A DNA stretch of 64,000 nucleotides, taken from Cololabis saira (Eukaryota > Chordata > Actinopteri > Beloniformes > Belonidae). The number at the start of each line of letters is the position of its first letter. The first letter of the stretch is position 1. Positions 22,490-33,683 of the stretch are shown here, one piece after another. A program made the position numbers and the translations under genes. Below the pieces are notes generated by a model, which searched no databases, was not told where the DNA came from, and saw only the letters and a program-made list of their open reading frames with translations. Where the stretch lies: assembly GCF_033807715.1 (NCBI RefSeq), contig NC_084591.1, forward strand, positions 30,220,590-30,284,589, in the 5' to 3' direction.

Positions 22490-23113
22490 TTGTGTGTGTG
22501 TGTGTTCTGCAGCGCGTGTGTGTTTTGCATGTCGGGAACCGAGGGTGCGCCAGCCGTGGGGTTGCGGGGCCAGCGCGCCGCATCCCCGGGGCAGATCCGG
22601 CTGAAATGCCGGTGGTCTTTCCCCCGGAGCCTCTGCTACCAGTCCAGGCGGGTTCCTCCGGTCCCGGCCGGTCGGAACCGGTCACATTCCCCGGTTGAAG
22701 CTGCCGTGATGCGCGCTGCTCCTCCCGACTTCCTGGTTCCCAATGCGTGGCCAAGCGCGCTGCATCCCCGGGGCAGATCCGGCTGAAATGCCGGTGGTCT
22801 GTCCCCGGGAGCCTCTGCTACCAGTCCCGGGTCAGAGCCCCGTCATTCCCCGGCGGGTTGGACCGGGATCCGCCGCTCAGAACCTCCGGTTAGGAACCCC
22901 GGTTCCTCCGCCGTGGGCACCGCAGCGATCTCGGGCTAAATTTTCCTGGTATTGCTGGACTCCGTCCCAGGTCGGATCAGCTTCACCCTCCGAGATTTTC
23001 AGCGATATCTGTCGGTTACAAACCCCGGTACCGGATCCCCGACATGCGCGTGTGTGTGTTTCGCGGCGCGAAAGACGGGACCCGCGCCGGGGAGAGACGG
23101 GACCAGCGCGGTG
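22490..23113 (+). repeat. GC-rich spacer of tandem unit 1
   Basis: A TG run with CAGCGCGTGTGTG is followed by CpG-rich DNA. A ~178-bp sub-duplication is visible: CATCCCCGGGGCAGATCCGG near 22582 and again near 22763. It joins at 23114 into GATCCACACAACGGG, which is mid-transposase sequence. Long frames here on both strands are products of GC content. Confidence 0.7.
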
Positions 23114-23189
23114 GAGATCCACACAACGGGTATGAAAAGTCGTCATTTATTGTTGTGCTTGCCTACCACGCTGATGGACAGAAACGCCT

Positions 23190-23771
23190 ATGGTGATTTT
23201 TAAAAGAAAAACTTTGCATAAGACGTTTCCAGCCGGAGTCATTATAAAGGCGAATGAAAAGGGCTGGATGGATGAGGGGATGATGATGGAGTGGCTGAAG
23301 CAGGTCTATGTGCGGCGACCCGGTGGTTTTTTCCACACATCCCCCTCGCTGCTGGTCTGTGATTCTATGCACGCCCATCTCACAGACAGTGTAAAAAAAG
23401 AAGTTAAAAACATGAACGCTGTGCTGGCTGTTATTCCGGGAGGTCTGACGAAGGAACTCCAACCGCTGGATGTCGGTGTGAACCGGCCGTTCAAGGTGAG
23501 GCTGCGGGCGGCGTGGGAGAGATGGATGACTGAGGGGGAGCACAGCTTCACCAAGAGCGGACGGCCGCGCCGGGCAAGTTATGCCACAGTTTCCACATGG
23601 ATTGTTGATGCGTGGGCTAATATATCTGCTGGGACTGTTGTTCGTGCTTTTGCAAAAGCCGGCATTTCAGAGGGGCCGCACGACACAGAAAGTGACTCTG
23701 AAACCGAGGGAAATGGGACTGGCGCAGCTGAATTAGCGGTTAAGTTTTGCTCCCGCTCTATTTTTAAATAA
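23190..23771 (+). pseudogene. Transposase C-terminal fragment, tandem copy 2
   Basis: A 193-residue frame repeats the second half of the transposase, from MVIFKRKTL to the same VKFCSRSIFK end. It keeps the second and third catalytic aspartates (in VCDSMHAH and QPLDVGVN) but lacks the first aspartate and both DNA-binding domains, so it cannot be a working transposase. Its DNA is nearly identical to 21899-22483. The duplication is recent. Confidence 0.85.
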
Positions 23772-24476
23772 GCACACTTGTGTGTGTGTGTGTTCTGCAG
23801 CGCGTGTGTGTTTTGCATGTCGGGAACCGAGGGTGCGCCAGCCGTGGGGTTGCGGGGCCAGCGCGCCGCATCCCCGGGGCAGATCCGGCTGAAATGCCGG
23901 TGGTCTTTCCCCCGGAGCCTCTGCTACCAGTCCAGGCGGGTTCCTCCGGTCCCGGCCGGTCGGAACCGGTCACATTCCCCGGTTGAAGCTGCCGTGATGC
24001 GCGCTGCTCCTCCCGACTTCCTGGTTCCCAATGCGTGGCCAGCGCGCTGCATCCCCGGGGCAGATCCGGCTGAAATGCCGGTGGTCTGTCCCCGGGAGCC
24101 TCTGCTACCAGTCCCGGGTCAGAGCCCCGTCATTCCCCGGCGGGTTGGACCGGGATCCGCCGCTCAGAACCTCCGGTTAGGAACCCCGGTTCCTCCGCCG
24201 TGGGCACCGCAGCGATCTCGGGCTAAATTTTCCTGGTATTTCTGGACTCCGTCCCAGGTCGGATCAGCTTCACCCTCCGAGATTTTCAGCGATATCTGTC
24301 GGTTACAAACCCCGGTACCGGATCCCCGACATGCGCGTGTGTGTGTTTCGCGGCGCGAAAGACGGGACCCGCGCCGGGGAGAGACGGGACCAGCGCGGTG
24401 GAGATCCACACAACGGGTATGAAAAGTTGTCATTTATTGTTGTGCTTGCCTACCACGCTGATGGACAGAAACGCCT

Positions 24477-24809
24477 ATGGTGATTTTTAAAAGAAAAACT
24501 TTGCATAAGACGTTTCCAGCCGGAGTCATTATAAAGGCAAATGAAAAGGGGTGGCTGGATGAAGGGATGATGATCAAGTGGCTGAGAGAGGTCTATGCGC
24601 GGCGACCCGGTGTTTTTTTTTCACACGTCATGCGTGGGCTAACGTGTCTGCTGGGACTGTTGTTCGGGCTTTTGCAAAAGCCGGCATTTCCGAGGGGCCG
24701 CACGGCACAGAAAGTGACTGACACCGAGGAAATTCGGACTGGCGCAGCTGAATTAGCGGAGCTCTTTAATGCAGAAACAGAGGATGAGGACTTTGAAGGG
24801 TTTGATTAA
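24477..24809 (+). pseudogene. Transposase fragment, tandem copy 3, internally deleted
   Basis: A 110-residue frame starts like copy 2 but jumps after RRPGVFF to sequence from the C-terminal region, losing the second and third catalytic aspartates. It keeps an acidic end (FNAETEDEDFEGFD) with stop, which looks like the original transposase terminus. An AATAAA signal follows (~24822). The right terminal repeat follows this copy. Confidence 0.8.
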
Positions 24810-25154
24810 TGTAAAAACTGAAATAAAGTACAATCAAACTAAGTTTTGCTCCTGCTCTATTTTTAAATAAGCACACTTGTGTGCTTGTGCGTGTGTTCTG
24901 CAGCGCGTGTGTTTTTTTGCGGCGCGCGTGTGTGCACTTCCGTGTCTGTAGACTGCGCCTTTTGGGTCGGTGCGCCGTATGTGTGTTTTAAAACCAAACA
25001 TTACACACAAAACTGAGGGTGCGCCTTTTCACACGGTGCGCCGTATGGTCGTGAAAATACGGTACTTTATTCCCTCTGTTACATCATTTTGGAGCTGTCC
25101 CACACATTTACAATACAATCAATACACAAGTATTGATGACGAGACTTCAATTGC

Positions 25155-25720
25155 TATTATGGATGATCCGATCACATGATCTGAAATCGGGCCCGATCAC
25201 TTTGTTTCAGACTAGATCGAAAATCGGATGTAGCATCCCGATCAGGCATCGGATATATATTTCATTCTTATTATTTTGATCGGCGCATCAAACAGACTAT
25301 AGAAGAAATGCTACAGTAAACAACTGGTGTATCAACAAGCAACAGGTGCATGTAATTTTCTGCGACAAAGCTATGGGTGAAGTGGGAGTGCGGAGTGTGG
25401 GCTGTGTCCAGTAAAGTGAGTTCAATAAAGTTGTTTGTTTTTGGTGATATGCGCACAGAAGTGTTACAGCAGAGGCAAATAAATAAAAGTTAAGTTACAA
25501 CAGTGATTGAAAACTGAACAAAGCTGGCGTAAGTGTTGTCTTCCTCAGCTGAGCATTGAGAAAAACGCCACAGGCTGTCGCACATTCTTGCAAACTTTGC
25601 CTGCACGAGGACTTGCTTTCTCAACGCAACGTCATGGACACCCTTGCTGCGCGAGGAAGATTGTAGGTCACTTCAAATACAAACATTTTATTTAGGGATG
25701 CACCGATACCACTTTTTTCC
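25155..25720. repeat. hAT-like remnant (terminal motifs only)
   Basis: The left part (GATCCGATCACATGATCTG, then GGGCCCGATCACTTTG) and the right part (TTAGGGATGCACCGATACCA at ~25693) resemble the ends of common fish hAT elements, TAGGGATGCACCGAT being a typical terminus. No target duplication and no transposase was found between them. Confidence 0.4.
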
Positions 25721-26320
25721 AGGTAGCACCAACTCTTTGCTGGGCTAGGGGAAAGAACCGCTTATGTAAGCGGGGGGGGGGGGCAGGCAGAGTTATTGTT
25801 ATTAAGACCAACGGCAATAGCAAGACTGCGAGACGGCAACATTTTCAAATAAGCTACTAATTAATATGGATGGAGCAAAGCAGCAGTGGTTTATGGAGGA
25901 GACAATCGATCTTTTAGCGATATGATCCACGGGGGGTGCTACGCAGACAAAGTTCGTATTAAAGCAAATACATTGCTGTTGCTTCAACTTTTGCGCCAAT
26001 GCAAACGCAGCGACGTAACTGACATTTGCAGCGACATAATTGACGTTTGCAGCGATGTAATTGATGTTTGCAGCAACGTAACTGACGTTTGCAGTGACGT
26101 AGGGATGTGGCTCCCCTTAGCACCTGAGCTATGAAAAAACAAACAGGTTCTCAGATGGTTCGCAAGTTGAATGAGTTGTGCACCAGCACTGGCCCAGAAC
26201 CAGCCCTGGAACCGGTTTGGTGGAAAAGGGGTAAGAGTGGGGGGAGGGATTCTGTTCTTGAGTCAAACAGAGAGGTGGGGAGGGGCATGAATGTTGTATG
26301 CGCTAAAATCTTTTAGCCAG
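25721..26320. repeat. Degenerate DNA-transposon remnant with a 21-bp minisatellite
   Basis: A short frame at 25867-25923 (MDGAKQQWFMEE, then LLAI and a stop) recalls the tryptophan-anchored start of a Myb/SANT-like transposon protein, but is too short to assign. Bases ~26004-26104 are five 21-bp units built on GCAGCGACGTAATTGACGTTT. Bases 26186-26238 (CACTGGCCCAGAACCAGCCC, then GTTTGGTGGAAAAGGGG) resemble the ends of common fish MITEs. Confidence 0.4.
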
Positions 26321-26585
26321 TCACCAGATTTCTGGAAAGTTCCCGACTACAACTTTAAGTGAACACAGGAGTTTCCCTGTTAATTGAACAGATGGTTGCA
26401 TGCATGGTATCCCCTGCGTCTTTGGACCAACAGATCTAAAGCTGTTGTTAGAAGCTTAGTTCCTTATTGCCACATCATCAATGATAAGAGACGTAGTCGT
26501 CGTCTGCATCTGTGGTATTTTGTTATATTTTTACCTAAAAGTGACAGAGACATTAAAAAATGGGAATAATAGAATACAGGCCATC
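26321..26585. other. No recognised feature
   Basis: Mixed-composition DNA with no coding or repeat signal that I can identify. Confidence 0.4.
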
Positions 26586-28100
26586 TCACTTCAAGATTGT
26601 GGTGTTGTGCCACAAAGGGGGTGCTGGTTCAGTTATTAAAAAGTTATTAATAATTGTCTTTTGATAATCATTAATAATTAATAAAGACAATTACTTATCA
26701 AAATGAATCAATCAAAACAGGGCACCACCTGACTTATCAGGAAAATAACTGAACAGCAAAATCAGTCTCAAGGTTATTCCCTATGTGCCAGCCTGTTGCC
26801 AGGGGGGAGTCCGAGCACAGACCTTTGCAACTGGCAGCTGTGACAAATATTTATAAAATAAACACAAACAACTTCTCTCATTCAAATGAATCAGAATTTA
26901 TTTACACAAGTGTTAAAAAGATAGTGAAACAACCCTTGGGATAAATCCTGATGCCTAAATTACACATAAACAACAACTAACTAAACATTAGCACAAACGT
27001 CAGATTATATACGTGTGTGAATGTGTGTGTGTGTCACGATGATTCATACACGTGGTGATGCAAAAGAAAAGATGGCTGACAAAGTCACATGGTGACTCAA
27101 TCTCACGTAATTTCGTCACATCCAGTGAAAAACAAACTCGGAGGCTTTATGGCCAAGATACGAATGTGCGTGTGTGTGGGGGGGTTAATAGGAGAGGATT
27201 AGAGGGGACAGGTAAAACCCAAGACACTAGAATAACTTCTCACTACCGGAAAACCAAGTTCTTCTGATGTTTCTCACACAGAGACGCACCAATGTGAAAC
27301 TAACTTCACATGTGCGCTCTGGTCATTCAACTGGGAAATGAGGAAGGGCTTTGTTCTCTGTATTGGAAGAAGATCCAGCAATGTGGATGTAGCAGTAGAC
27401 AAACAATAAAATAAACAAACACACTTAAACTAATAAACACAGTGACGAGATCAGCGGTCCGGCTCACAAGGTAAAACTAAACCACTTAAATGTGTTAACT
27501 ATGTTTCTCTGCCCACACAAAACAGCCTCTTACATGAATCTTTGTAGTTGAAGAGGTTGAAGAGAAAGGTGGTTTGGTACGGCCGGTCAGTATTCCTTGG
27601 TGAACAGCTGGATGGTTACGCTCCGCAGGTGATCCTGATAAAGAGCGTCTCTCTCTCTCTCCTGCTCTCCTCATCTCAGTGTGGGGAGATGAGGGGAATA
27701 CATGGGCACAGCAGCTGGGCCTCCTTCAACTCCCAGGTCGGTCCAAAGGCGTTCACATCAAGGCATGCAAGGGGTCCCTCTTTTGGCTCATCTGGGGCTC
27801 GGTACGTTTGCGGGTCACTCGTTGCAGCGCTGCAGACTGTGGTGGCCATTTCAAGGCAACCAGACGCTTCTTCAGGCACGATAATGGAGGCCGGCCCATA
27901 GCTAGTAGGTCTTCATGCTAAAATAGGAAGTGTGGCCTTCTTCATAGCTCACAGAGAACTCCATGGGACCGTGGACAGGTCCGAGGTAGAAGAGATCTTG
28001 GGAACAAGAGAGGAGGAAAAGAGAGAGAGAAAAGGGGGAGACTGCTCTTTTTAACCGGTTCATGCCAAATGAGGAGGCTATTGCTTATCACCAAGGGCCG
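26586..28100. repeat. LTR-element-like noncoding block
   Basis: Bases 26936-27030 (GGGATAAATCCTGATGCCTAAAT onward) align by eye with 11540-11640 in the interior of the LTR element at 9317-13910. A hairpin-prone AT stretch (26640-26705) precedes GGGCACCACCTGAC, and a CT run lies near 27645-27665. Frames at 27548-27921 overlap in three phases and on both strands and show no domain. This is probably the remains of a related LTR element. Its boundaries are not determined. Confidence 0.4.
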
Positions 28101-28276
28101 TAAATGCAAAGCCTACTGGGGCTTTGAGTCATTATGGAGGTTCCTTTGTTTCGAACCATGCGGTCAGCTCTAAGAAATCAAGGCTGGCCTGAGAGTTAGG
28201 CCTCAGAGTTGAAATAAAGTAAAATAGTGTATGACCATTGTTGGTCCATTTAAAAAAAAAAAAAATAATAATAATA

Positions 28277-29165
28277 ATAGTAATGAAAGCTGCAAGTAGC
28301 GATGAACGGGCCCTCGCACTCATGGCCACCGCCCCCATAAATGTATCAGAAATGACACCAATTATGGTCAAGTACGCAAAACCGGGTCAGATGACACCAC
28401 CCACGACTCTCTATGTCAAACCATTCAAAAGTTATGCCAGAAAATAGGGACTATCAAATATTGACCAATCAGAAGAAGGGGCTGGGCTAATTCAGGCCAA
28501 TGAAGGTCAAGTACTCAATACCAAGCCCGATGACACCACCCACGAGTCTTTATGTCAAACCATTCAAAAGTTATGGCAGAGAAAAGTTTTCTAGAGGGCG
28601 CTGTTGAGCCATTTTGCCACGCCCATTAATGCAAACCATGAAATTTCAAATTTATCACCAGGCCTGGCTTGCGTGCAAAATTTGGTGACTTTTGTGAAAC
28701 TATCAAACATGGACCAATCAGATGAAGGGGGGGCGCGCTTTTTGCCGTCTAGCGTTGCTACGGTAACGCTTTTGAAAGAGAAAAGTAATGCGCGTCGTTG
28801 CAGGATGGAGACGCACATTTTGATGTATAACACACCTGGGTGCACGTTACGGTTCGGGCCTAACTGCCAAAGGAATGGCATAAATTGGGCCAAAATTACA
28901 CGATTCATTGAAAATGGACGACTTCCTGTTCGGTTTCGGCCATGGCGCCAAGAGACTTTTCTTTAAGTCGCAACATTATACAGGTGTGTAGCGATTTTCG
29001 TGCATGTACGTCAAACCCTATTGTGGGGCTTGAGGCACAAAGTTTTCTAGGGGGCGCTGTTGAGCCATTTAATGCAAACCATTAAATATCAAATTTTTTG
29101 CCAGGCGTGGCTTGCATGCAAGATTTGGTGACTTTTGGGGCACGTTTAGGGGGGCAAAAAGGCCC
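28277..29165 (-). repeat. GC/CCAAT repeat family, copy B (inverted)
   Basis: The left end (GAAAGCTGCAAGTAGCGATG) is the inverted terminus of copies A and C. Two array monomers follow (TTCAAAAGTTATG near 28427 and 28565, opposite strand), then blocks shared with 5613-6175, such as TTTTGATGTATAACACACCT. A GGGGGCGCTGTTGAGCCATT block occurs at ~28597 and ~29051, so this part is also internally duplicated. Frames of ~100-120 residues on both strands have no recognisable domain. Confidence 0.75.
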
Positions 29166-29184
29166 TCATTTGGCCTGAAGGTCT

Positions 29185-30640
29185 GGGTATGAGTTGCGCA
29201 TGCGCCGCAGAGTGGCAGCAAGTCTGGGTAGCTCCTGTTTGTTTGTTGTTGTATTGAGAGTTTTTGAATCGTATCTATTTTTTTCCGTGATGGACACAGC
29301 TTTGGGTAAAGCTGTGTACACGAGGGACGAGCTTCTGGCTTTGAGAAGAACCGGTTTTGGAGTCAGACATACGATACCGAATGAACTGTGGAAGCCGTTC
29401 AGAGGCTGCAGAGCAGGAGCTAAGCTAAAGGCTAGGCGGTGGAGATTTATGGAGACGTGGCTGAATGACAACATACCTGACTCCTGCGTGAACCTGCCCG
29501 GCTTCTCTACTGTGCGAGCGTACAGGAATGCCAAGACGACCGGAAAAAACAAAGGCGGGGGATTGATGCTGCTGGTCAACAATAAATGGTGTCGTCCTGG
29601 TCATGTTGAGTTAAGGACAAAATCTGCTGTCATGATATTGAACTGTTGGCAGTCGGTCTCAGACCGTATTATGTACCACGGGAGTTTTCACACATCGTCG
29701 CCATTGTTGTTTACATTCCTCCACGGGCCGCATGTGACGTAGCGTGTGACGTCATTCATGAAACTGTTGCTAAAATCCAGAACAAGCATCCTAGTGCATT
29801 CATTGCAATAACGGGGGATTTTAACAACACTATCCCCTCCTCCCATCTGACAGGGTTTGTTCAGTATGTGGACTGTCCCACAAGGGAAAATAAGACACTG
29901 GACTTATTTTATGGAAATGCCAAGGAAGCCTACACTGCGGCTGCTTTACCACCTCTTGGCAGATCTGATCACAATCTGGTCTTTCTCCAGCCCAAATACA
30001 ACCCTGTGTTTTAAAGGTTCCTGTTACCATCCGCTCAGTCAGGAAATGGTCCCCGGAGACAAGTGAGGCTCTCAGGGACTGTTTTGATCGTACAGACTGG
30101 ACTGTACTTCTAGAGCCACAGGCCAACAACATGGACGTGGATAGGAGGGTGGACACTCTCACGGAATACATGAACTTCTGTAGGGACACTGTGGTGCCAG
30201 TCAAGACTGTTCGCTGTTACCCCAATAATAAACCCTGGGTCGATAGTACCATCAAGCAGCTTCTCAACCAGAAAAAGCTGGCGTTCAAGGAGGGCAATAA
30301 GGAGCGGCTCAGGAAGGTTCAGCATGAGCTAAAGGGCAGACTGAGACAGGCAAAGGTGGACTACAAAAGAAAGGTGGAGAGCAAGCTGCAGCAGAACAAC
30401 ATCAGAGAGGTGTGGAAGGGAATGAGGAACATCACTGGTTACTCTAAGAAGAATGGCCAGGCCACAGGTGGAGATGTGGACAGAGCCAACAACCTCAACC
30501 TGTTTTTTAAAAGGTTTGATGGATGGGGCGGTGTCCACCCTACCCCTGCATCCATCCCCCCCACCATTGCGGCTGCTGCGGCTGATGCCCCTGCTCCACT
30601 GTCTCCTGGAGGTAGCCCCTCCCCCACGCCGGCAGCCACA
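29185..30640 (+). pseudogene. CR1/Rex1-like LINE fragment: endonuclease region, broken
   Basis: The fragment is spread over three phases. The first (29290-29640) has ETWLNDNIPDSCVNLPGF and GGGLMLLVNNKWC, motifs of the apurinic-type endonuclease of CR1/Rex1-group LINEs. It then shifts near 29640 to a phase with GLRPYYVPREFSH, ITGDFN and GRSDHNLV (endonuclease D/N and SDH motifs), which ends at 30014. The third phase (30015-30530) has TVRCYPNNKPWV and NIREVWKGMRNITGY, the linker before the reverse transcriptase. A segment is also missing near 29435-29450. No reverse transcriptase follows: the element is cut at about 30640 by a minus-strand LINE. Confidence 0.8.
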
Positions 30641-30654
30641 GTTACAGCTACATC

Positions 30655-32385
30655 ATTGGTGGGGGGTCACTTAATGGGGAAAGGCCAGGGTGAAAAGGTG
30701 GGTTTTGAGTTGTGCTTTGAAACTGTCCAGAGAAGGGGAGTCACGGATTACGGCAGGGAGAGAGTTCCAGAGGGTGGGGGCAGCAACACTGAAGGCTCTG
30801 TCCCCAAAGGTCTTCAGTCTGGTCCGGGGGATGGAGAGCAGACCAGCGTCTGAAGGCCGCAGGTTCCGGGACGGAGTGTGGTGATGAAGGAGGTCAGACA
30901 GGTACTGGGGGGCGAGAGTGTGAAGGGATTTGTAGGTGAGTAGGAGGAGTTTGTACTGTATGCGGAACTTAACAGGTAGCCAGTGGAGGTGGATGAGGGT
31001 GGAGGTGATGTGCTGCCAGGGCTTGGTGTGGGTGAGAACCCTGGCAGCTGAGTTCTGCACGTACTGGAGCCTGTCCAGGGTTTTACTTGAAACCCCGGAC
31101 AGGACTCCATTACAGTAGTCCAGTCGGGAGGTGATAAAAACGAGTGTTTCTGCCACAGAGTCAGAGAGTGAGGGACGGAGACGTGCAATCTTTCTGAGGT
31201 GGTAGAAGGCCGATTTGGTAACATATTTGATGTGTGACTGGAAGGAGAGGGTGGAGTCCAAGATGACGCCCAGGTTACGGACCTCGGAGGATATTGTGAT
31301 GGTGCAGCCGTCCACTTGGATGAGAAGATCTCCAACCTTCCGGAGCAGTGGCTTGGGGGCCACAACCATGAGCTCTGTCTTATCGCTGTTTGGCAGAGGG
31401 GCAGTTAACCAGAGACTGTGGGGGGAGCTGGGAGGATGGTGAGGTGCTGAGATAGAGCTGGGTATCATCAGCATAGCAGTGGAAACTGAGACCATGATGG
31501 CGTATGATCTGGCCGAGGGGGAGCAGGTAGGTGGTGAAGAGATTTGGACCGAGCACAGAGCCTTGAGGGACACCATGGTTGACTGGGGCAGGGTGGGAGG
31601 AGGAGCCAAGGATGGTAACAAACTGAGTTCTGTTGGTGAGGTAGGATTGGAACCATGATAGTACAGAGCCAGAGATACCCAGGAGAACAGACAGGCGTTC
31701 AAGGAGGATGGACTGGGAGATGGTGTCGAGGGCAGCGGAGAGGTCGAGGAGGATAAGGATGCTGATTTTACCAGAGTCTGCCGCAGTGAGGAGGTCGTTT
31801 GTGATTTTTATCAGGGCGGTCTCAGTACTGTGGTAGGTTCTGTAAGCTGACTGGAGGGGTTCATAGAGCTCATGTTTGGACAGATGCTGGTGGAGCTGGG
31901 CCGCCACTGCTCTTTCCAGGATCTAACTGAGGAAAGGAAGGTTGGAGATTGGCCGGAAGTTGTTGAGGTCTTCAGGGTCCAGACCAGGCTTCTTCAGAAT
32001 GGGAGTGATGGAAGCGATTTTAAGACTGGGGGGCACTGTACCAGAGACTATGGAGGAGTTGATTATGTCAGTGATGACAGGACAGAGGGTAGGAAGGCAG
32101 ACTTTAACCCAGTGTTTCTCAATCCTGGTCCTCGTGGGCCCCTGTCCTGCATGTTTTAGATGTTTCCCTGCTTCAGCACACCGTGATAAAAGTACCTGTG
32201 TCATCAACAGAGTAGACCTTGATGACAAGCTAATTAGGACCTTTAATTAGAATCAGGTGTGTTGATGCAAGGAAACATCTAAAACATGCAGGACAGGGGC
32301 CCACGAGGACCAGGATTGAGAAGCGCTGCTTTAACCAGAGCAGTTGGCATGGGGTTCAGAGGGCAGGAGGAGGATTATTTATTTC
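30655..32385 (-). pseudogene. L2/CR1-type LINE reverse transcriptase, 5'-truncated and frameshifted
   Basis: Reading leftwards, 32228-31923 encodes NFRPISNLPFLS. Then 31907-31380 holds [14 protein letters not shown], a motif-A region reading [10 protein letters not shown] (the usual aspartate-phenylalanine is altered), VPQGSVLGP and [11 protein letters not shown] frameshift near 31430 leads to 30671-31430 with LGVILDSTLSF, SRLDYCNGVLSG, LQYVQNSAARVLT, LHWLPVKFRIQYKLL and the WNSLPAVIRDS end. This order is typical of L2-group LINEs. The catalytic YADD is intact but the frame is not. A hAT MITE (32110-32328) splits the 5' portion, which resumes at 32337 (NPMPTALVK). Confidence 0.85.
32110..32328. 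mobile_element. 219-bp hAT MITE inside the LINE
   Basis: The ends are CAGTGTTTCTCAATCCTGGT and, inverted, CAGCGCTTCTCAATCCTGGT. It is flanked by an exact 8-bp duplication, CTTTAACC (32102-32109 and 32329-32336). The LINE reading frame continues on both sides. The arms pair over most of their length. Confidence 0.93.
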
Positions 32386-32783
32386 CTTCCAATGATCAAA
32401 ATATCCTTGTCTCTTAATGTGTTAAAAGAGTTCCGCAAAGTGAGAGTGACACTAAGCTGCTTACTGACCAGACACAAACAGACAGTCACTCAATTTTAAT
32501 TGTCTGTACCTGGTGTTCCCGGTGTTGCTGTGATAATAAATAAACAGATGCATAGAAACTTCAGTGGCCTACGTTTATTGAAGCAGAGTGAGTCATGAAT
32601 ATGTGACACAGCAGAGAGGGTTACATTCAGCATCAGAGACTGAAGTAATTACTTCAGGTTAATGTAGATTTTTTTTAAATATTTGATAAATCCTCAAATT
32701 ATAATTCAATTTAAAAGGAATTTTATTTAATTTCTTGTTCGGTTTAGTTAGTCCTTTGACTCTCCACGGGTAGAGCAAAGATC
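32386..32783. other. No recognised feature
   Basis: AT-rich DNA between two hAT MITEs. No coding signal is seen. Confidence 0.4.
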
Positions 32784-32791
32784 CTTTAAAA

Positions 32792-33016
32792 CAATTTTCT
32801 TCAACCCTGGCCTTCATGACCCAGTGCTCTGCATTTTTTTAGATCTTTCCCCGCTCCAAGACATTTGATTCACATAACTGTATCACTGTCAGACTGTCAT
32901 CAAGGTCTGCACAAGTCTGTCAATAACCCAATTATGTGAGCAAGGTGTGATGGAGCAGGGCAACATCTAAAACATGCAGGGCTGTGGGTCCTAAGGACCA
33001 GGGTTGAAGAACGCTG
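32792..33016. mobile_element. 225-bp hAT MITE, second copy of the same family
   Basis: The ends (CAATTTTCTTCAACCCTGG and, inverted, CAGCGTTCTTCAACCCTGG) are diverged relatives of the copy at 32110. Flanked by an exact 8-bp duplication, CTTTAAAA (32784-32791 and 33017-33024). Confidence 0.9.
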
Positions 33017-33024
33017 CTTTAAAA

Positions 33025-33683
33025 CATTCACCTGATGACCGCTCTCACGCTGAACTTCAACTCCCTCATTTCAAAAAGTTCAGCACCTTCCGTATTCCTG
33101 TCAAGCACTTCAACACACCATCAACTCTAGACAATGAATACATCAGCTAATTAGTTTGTCGTAAAACTGCTCAGCCAGGACTTAAACAATGAAACAGACT
33201 TAGCCTAAGTGAGGGTTCAAGGACTATAGAAGAGGGGTGTGAAATATTAAAAGAGGTATTAATAAACTGTTTTAATGGATATCATCACTCCCACATACCA
33301 AATGAAACCTTAACAGATTACTGTTATACCCACCCCTGACTCCCTCGTTTAAATTCCTCACATGACAGCATTGCAATGATTTGTTTATATTTACTCCATT
33401 TTAAAAATGCAGAAGTGTAAAATTAAGTATTCAACCAGGTCTCGGTACATGAAGGCAATACATAAATAAATATCTCATTATGACAAAATATTTAACTTTT
33501 ACAGTGCATATCTTGGATAAATGTAACAGCCTAAACCCTTTGGGAATCCATTCTGTAAAAGCCTACCATTTACTGTATTGAGATTTATTTTTCTACTGTG
33601 TAACTGAATTTTGGAAACGTTTCTGAAGAACAATATTAGGACTTTCCAAATTAGCCATTTTGACACATTTAGAAATACCCATG
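33025..33683. other. No recognised feature
   Basis: AT-rich DNA with no element ends or coding frames that I can support. Confidence 0.4.

Larger units (their letters stand above)
20921..25062 (+). mobile_element. pogo/Tigger-like DNA transposon with internal triplication
   Basis: The left end reads CCGTATTTTCGCGACCATAA, and the right end, inverted, reads CCGTATTTTCACGACCATAC. Both are flanked by TA (20919-20920 and 25063-25064), the Tc1/mariner-superfamily target duplication. Inside each end further inverted GTGCGCC/GGCGCAC motifs recur. The 4.1-kb element encodes a pogo-type transposase (21248-22483). A ~1.29-kb segment (transposase C-terminal half plus a GC-rich 3' region) is then present three times, starting near 21822, 23114 and 24402. 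The first two are nearly identical; the third is internally deleted. Confidence 0.9.

Noticed and set aside
22490..23150. Frames of 89-130 residues in the GC-rich spacer (repeated at 23778-24433)
   Set aside because: These are noncoding GC-rich parts of the transposon's tandem unit. They are open on both strands and the second copy is frameshifted by a 1-bp difference.
27548..27921. Overlapping frames of 60-117 residues
   Set aside because: Open in several phases and on both strands with no domain; they lie in an LTR-like noncoding block.
30131..30853. A 240-residue gene
   Set aside because: Its first part is the LINE linker region and its end runs into the antisense of a different LINE, so it is chimeric.
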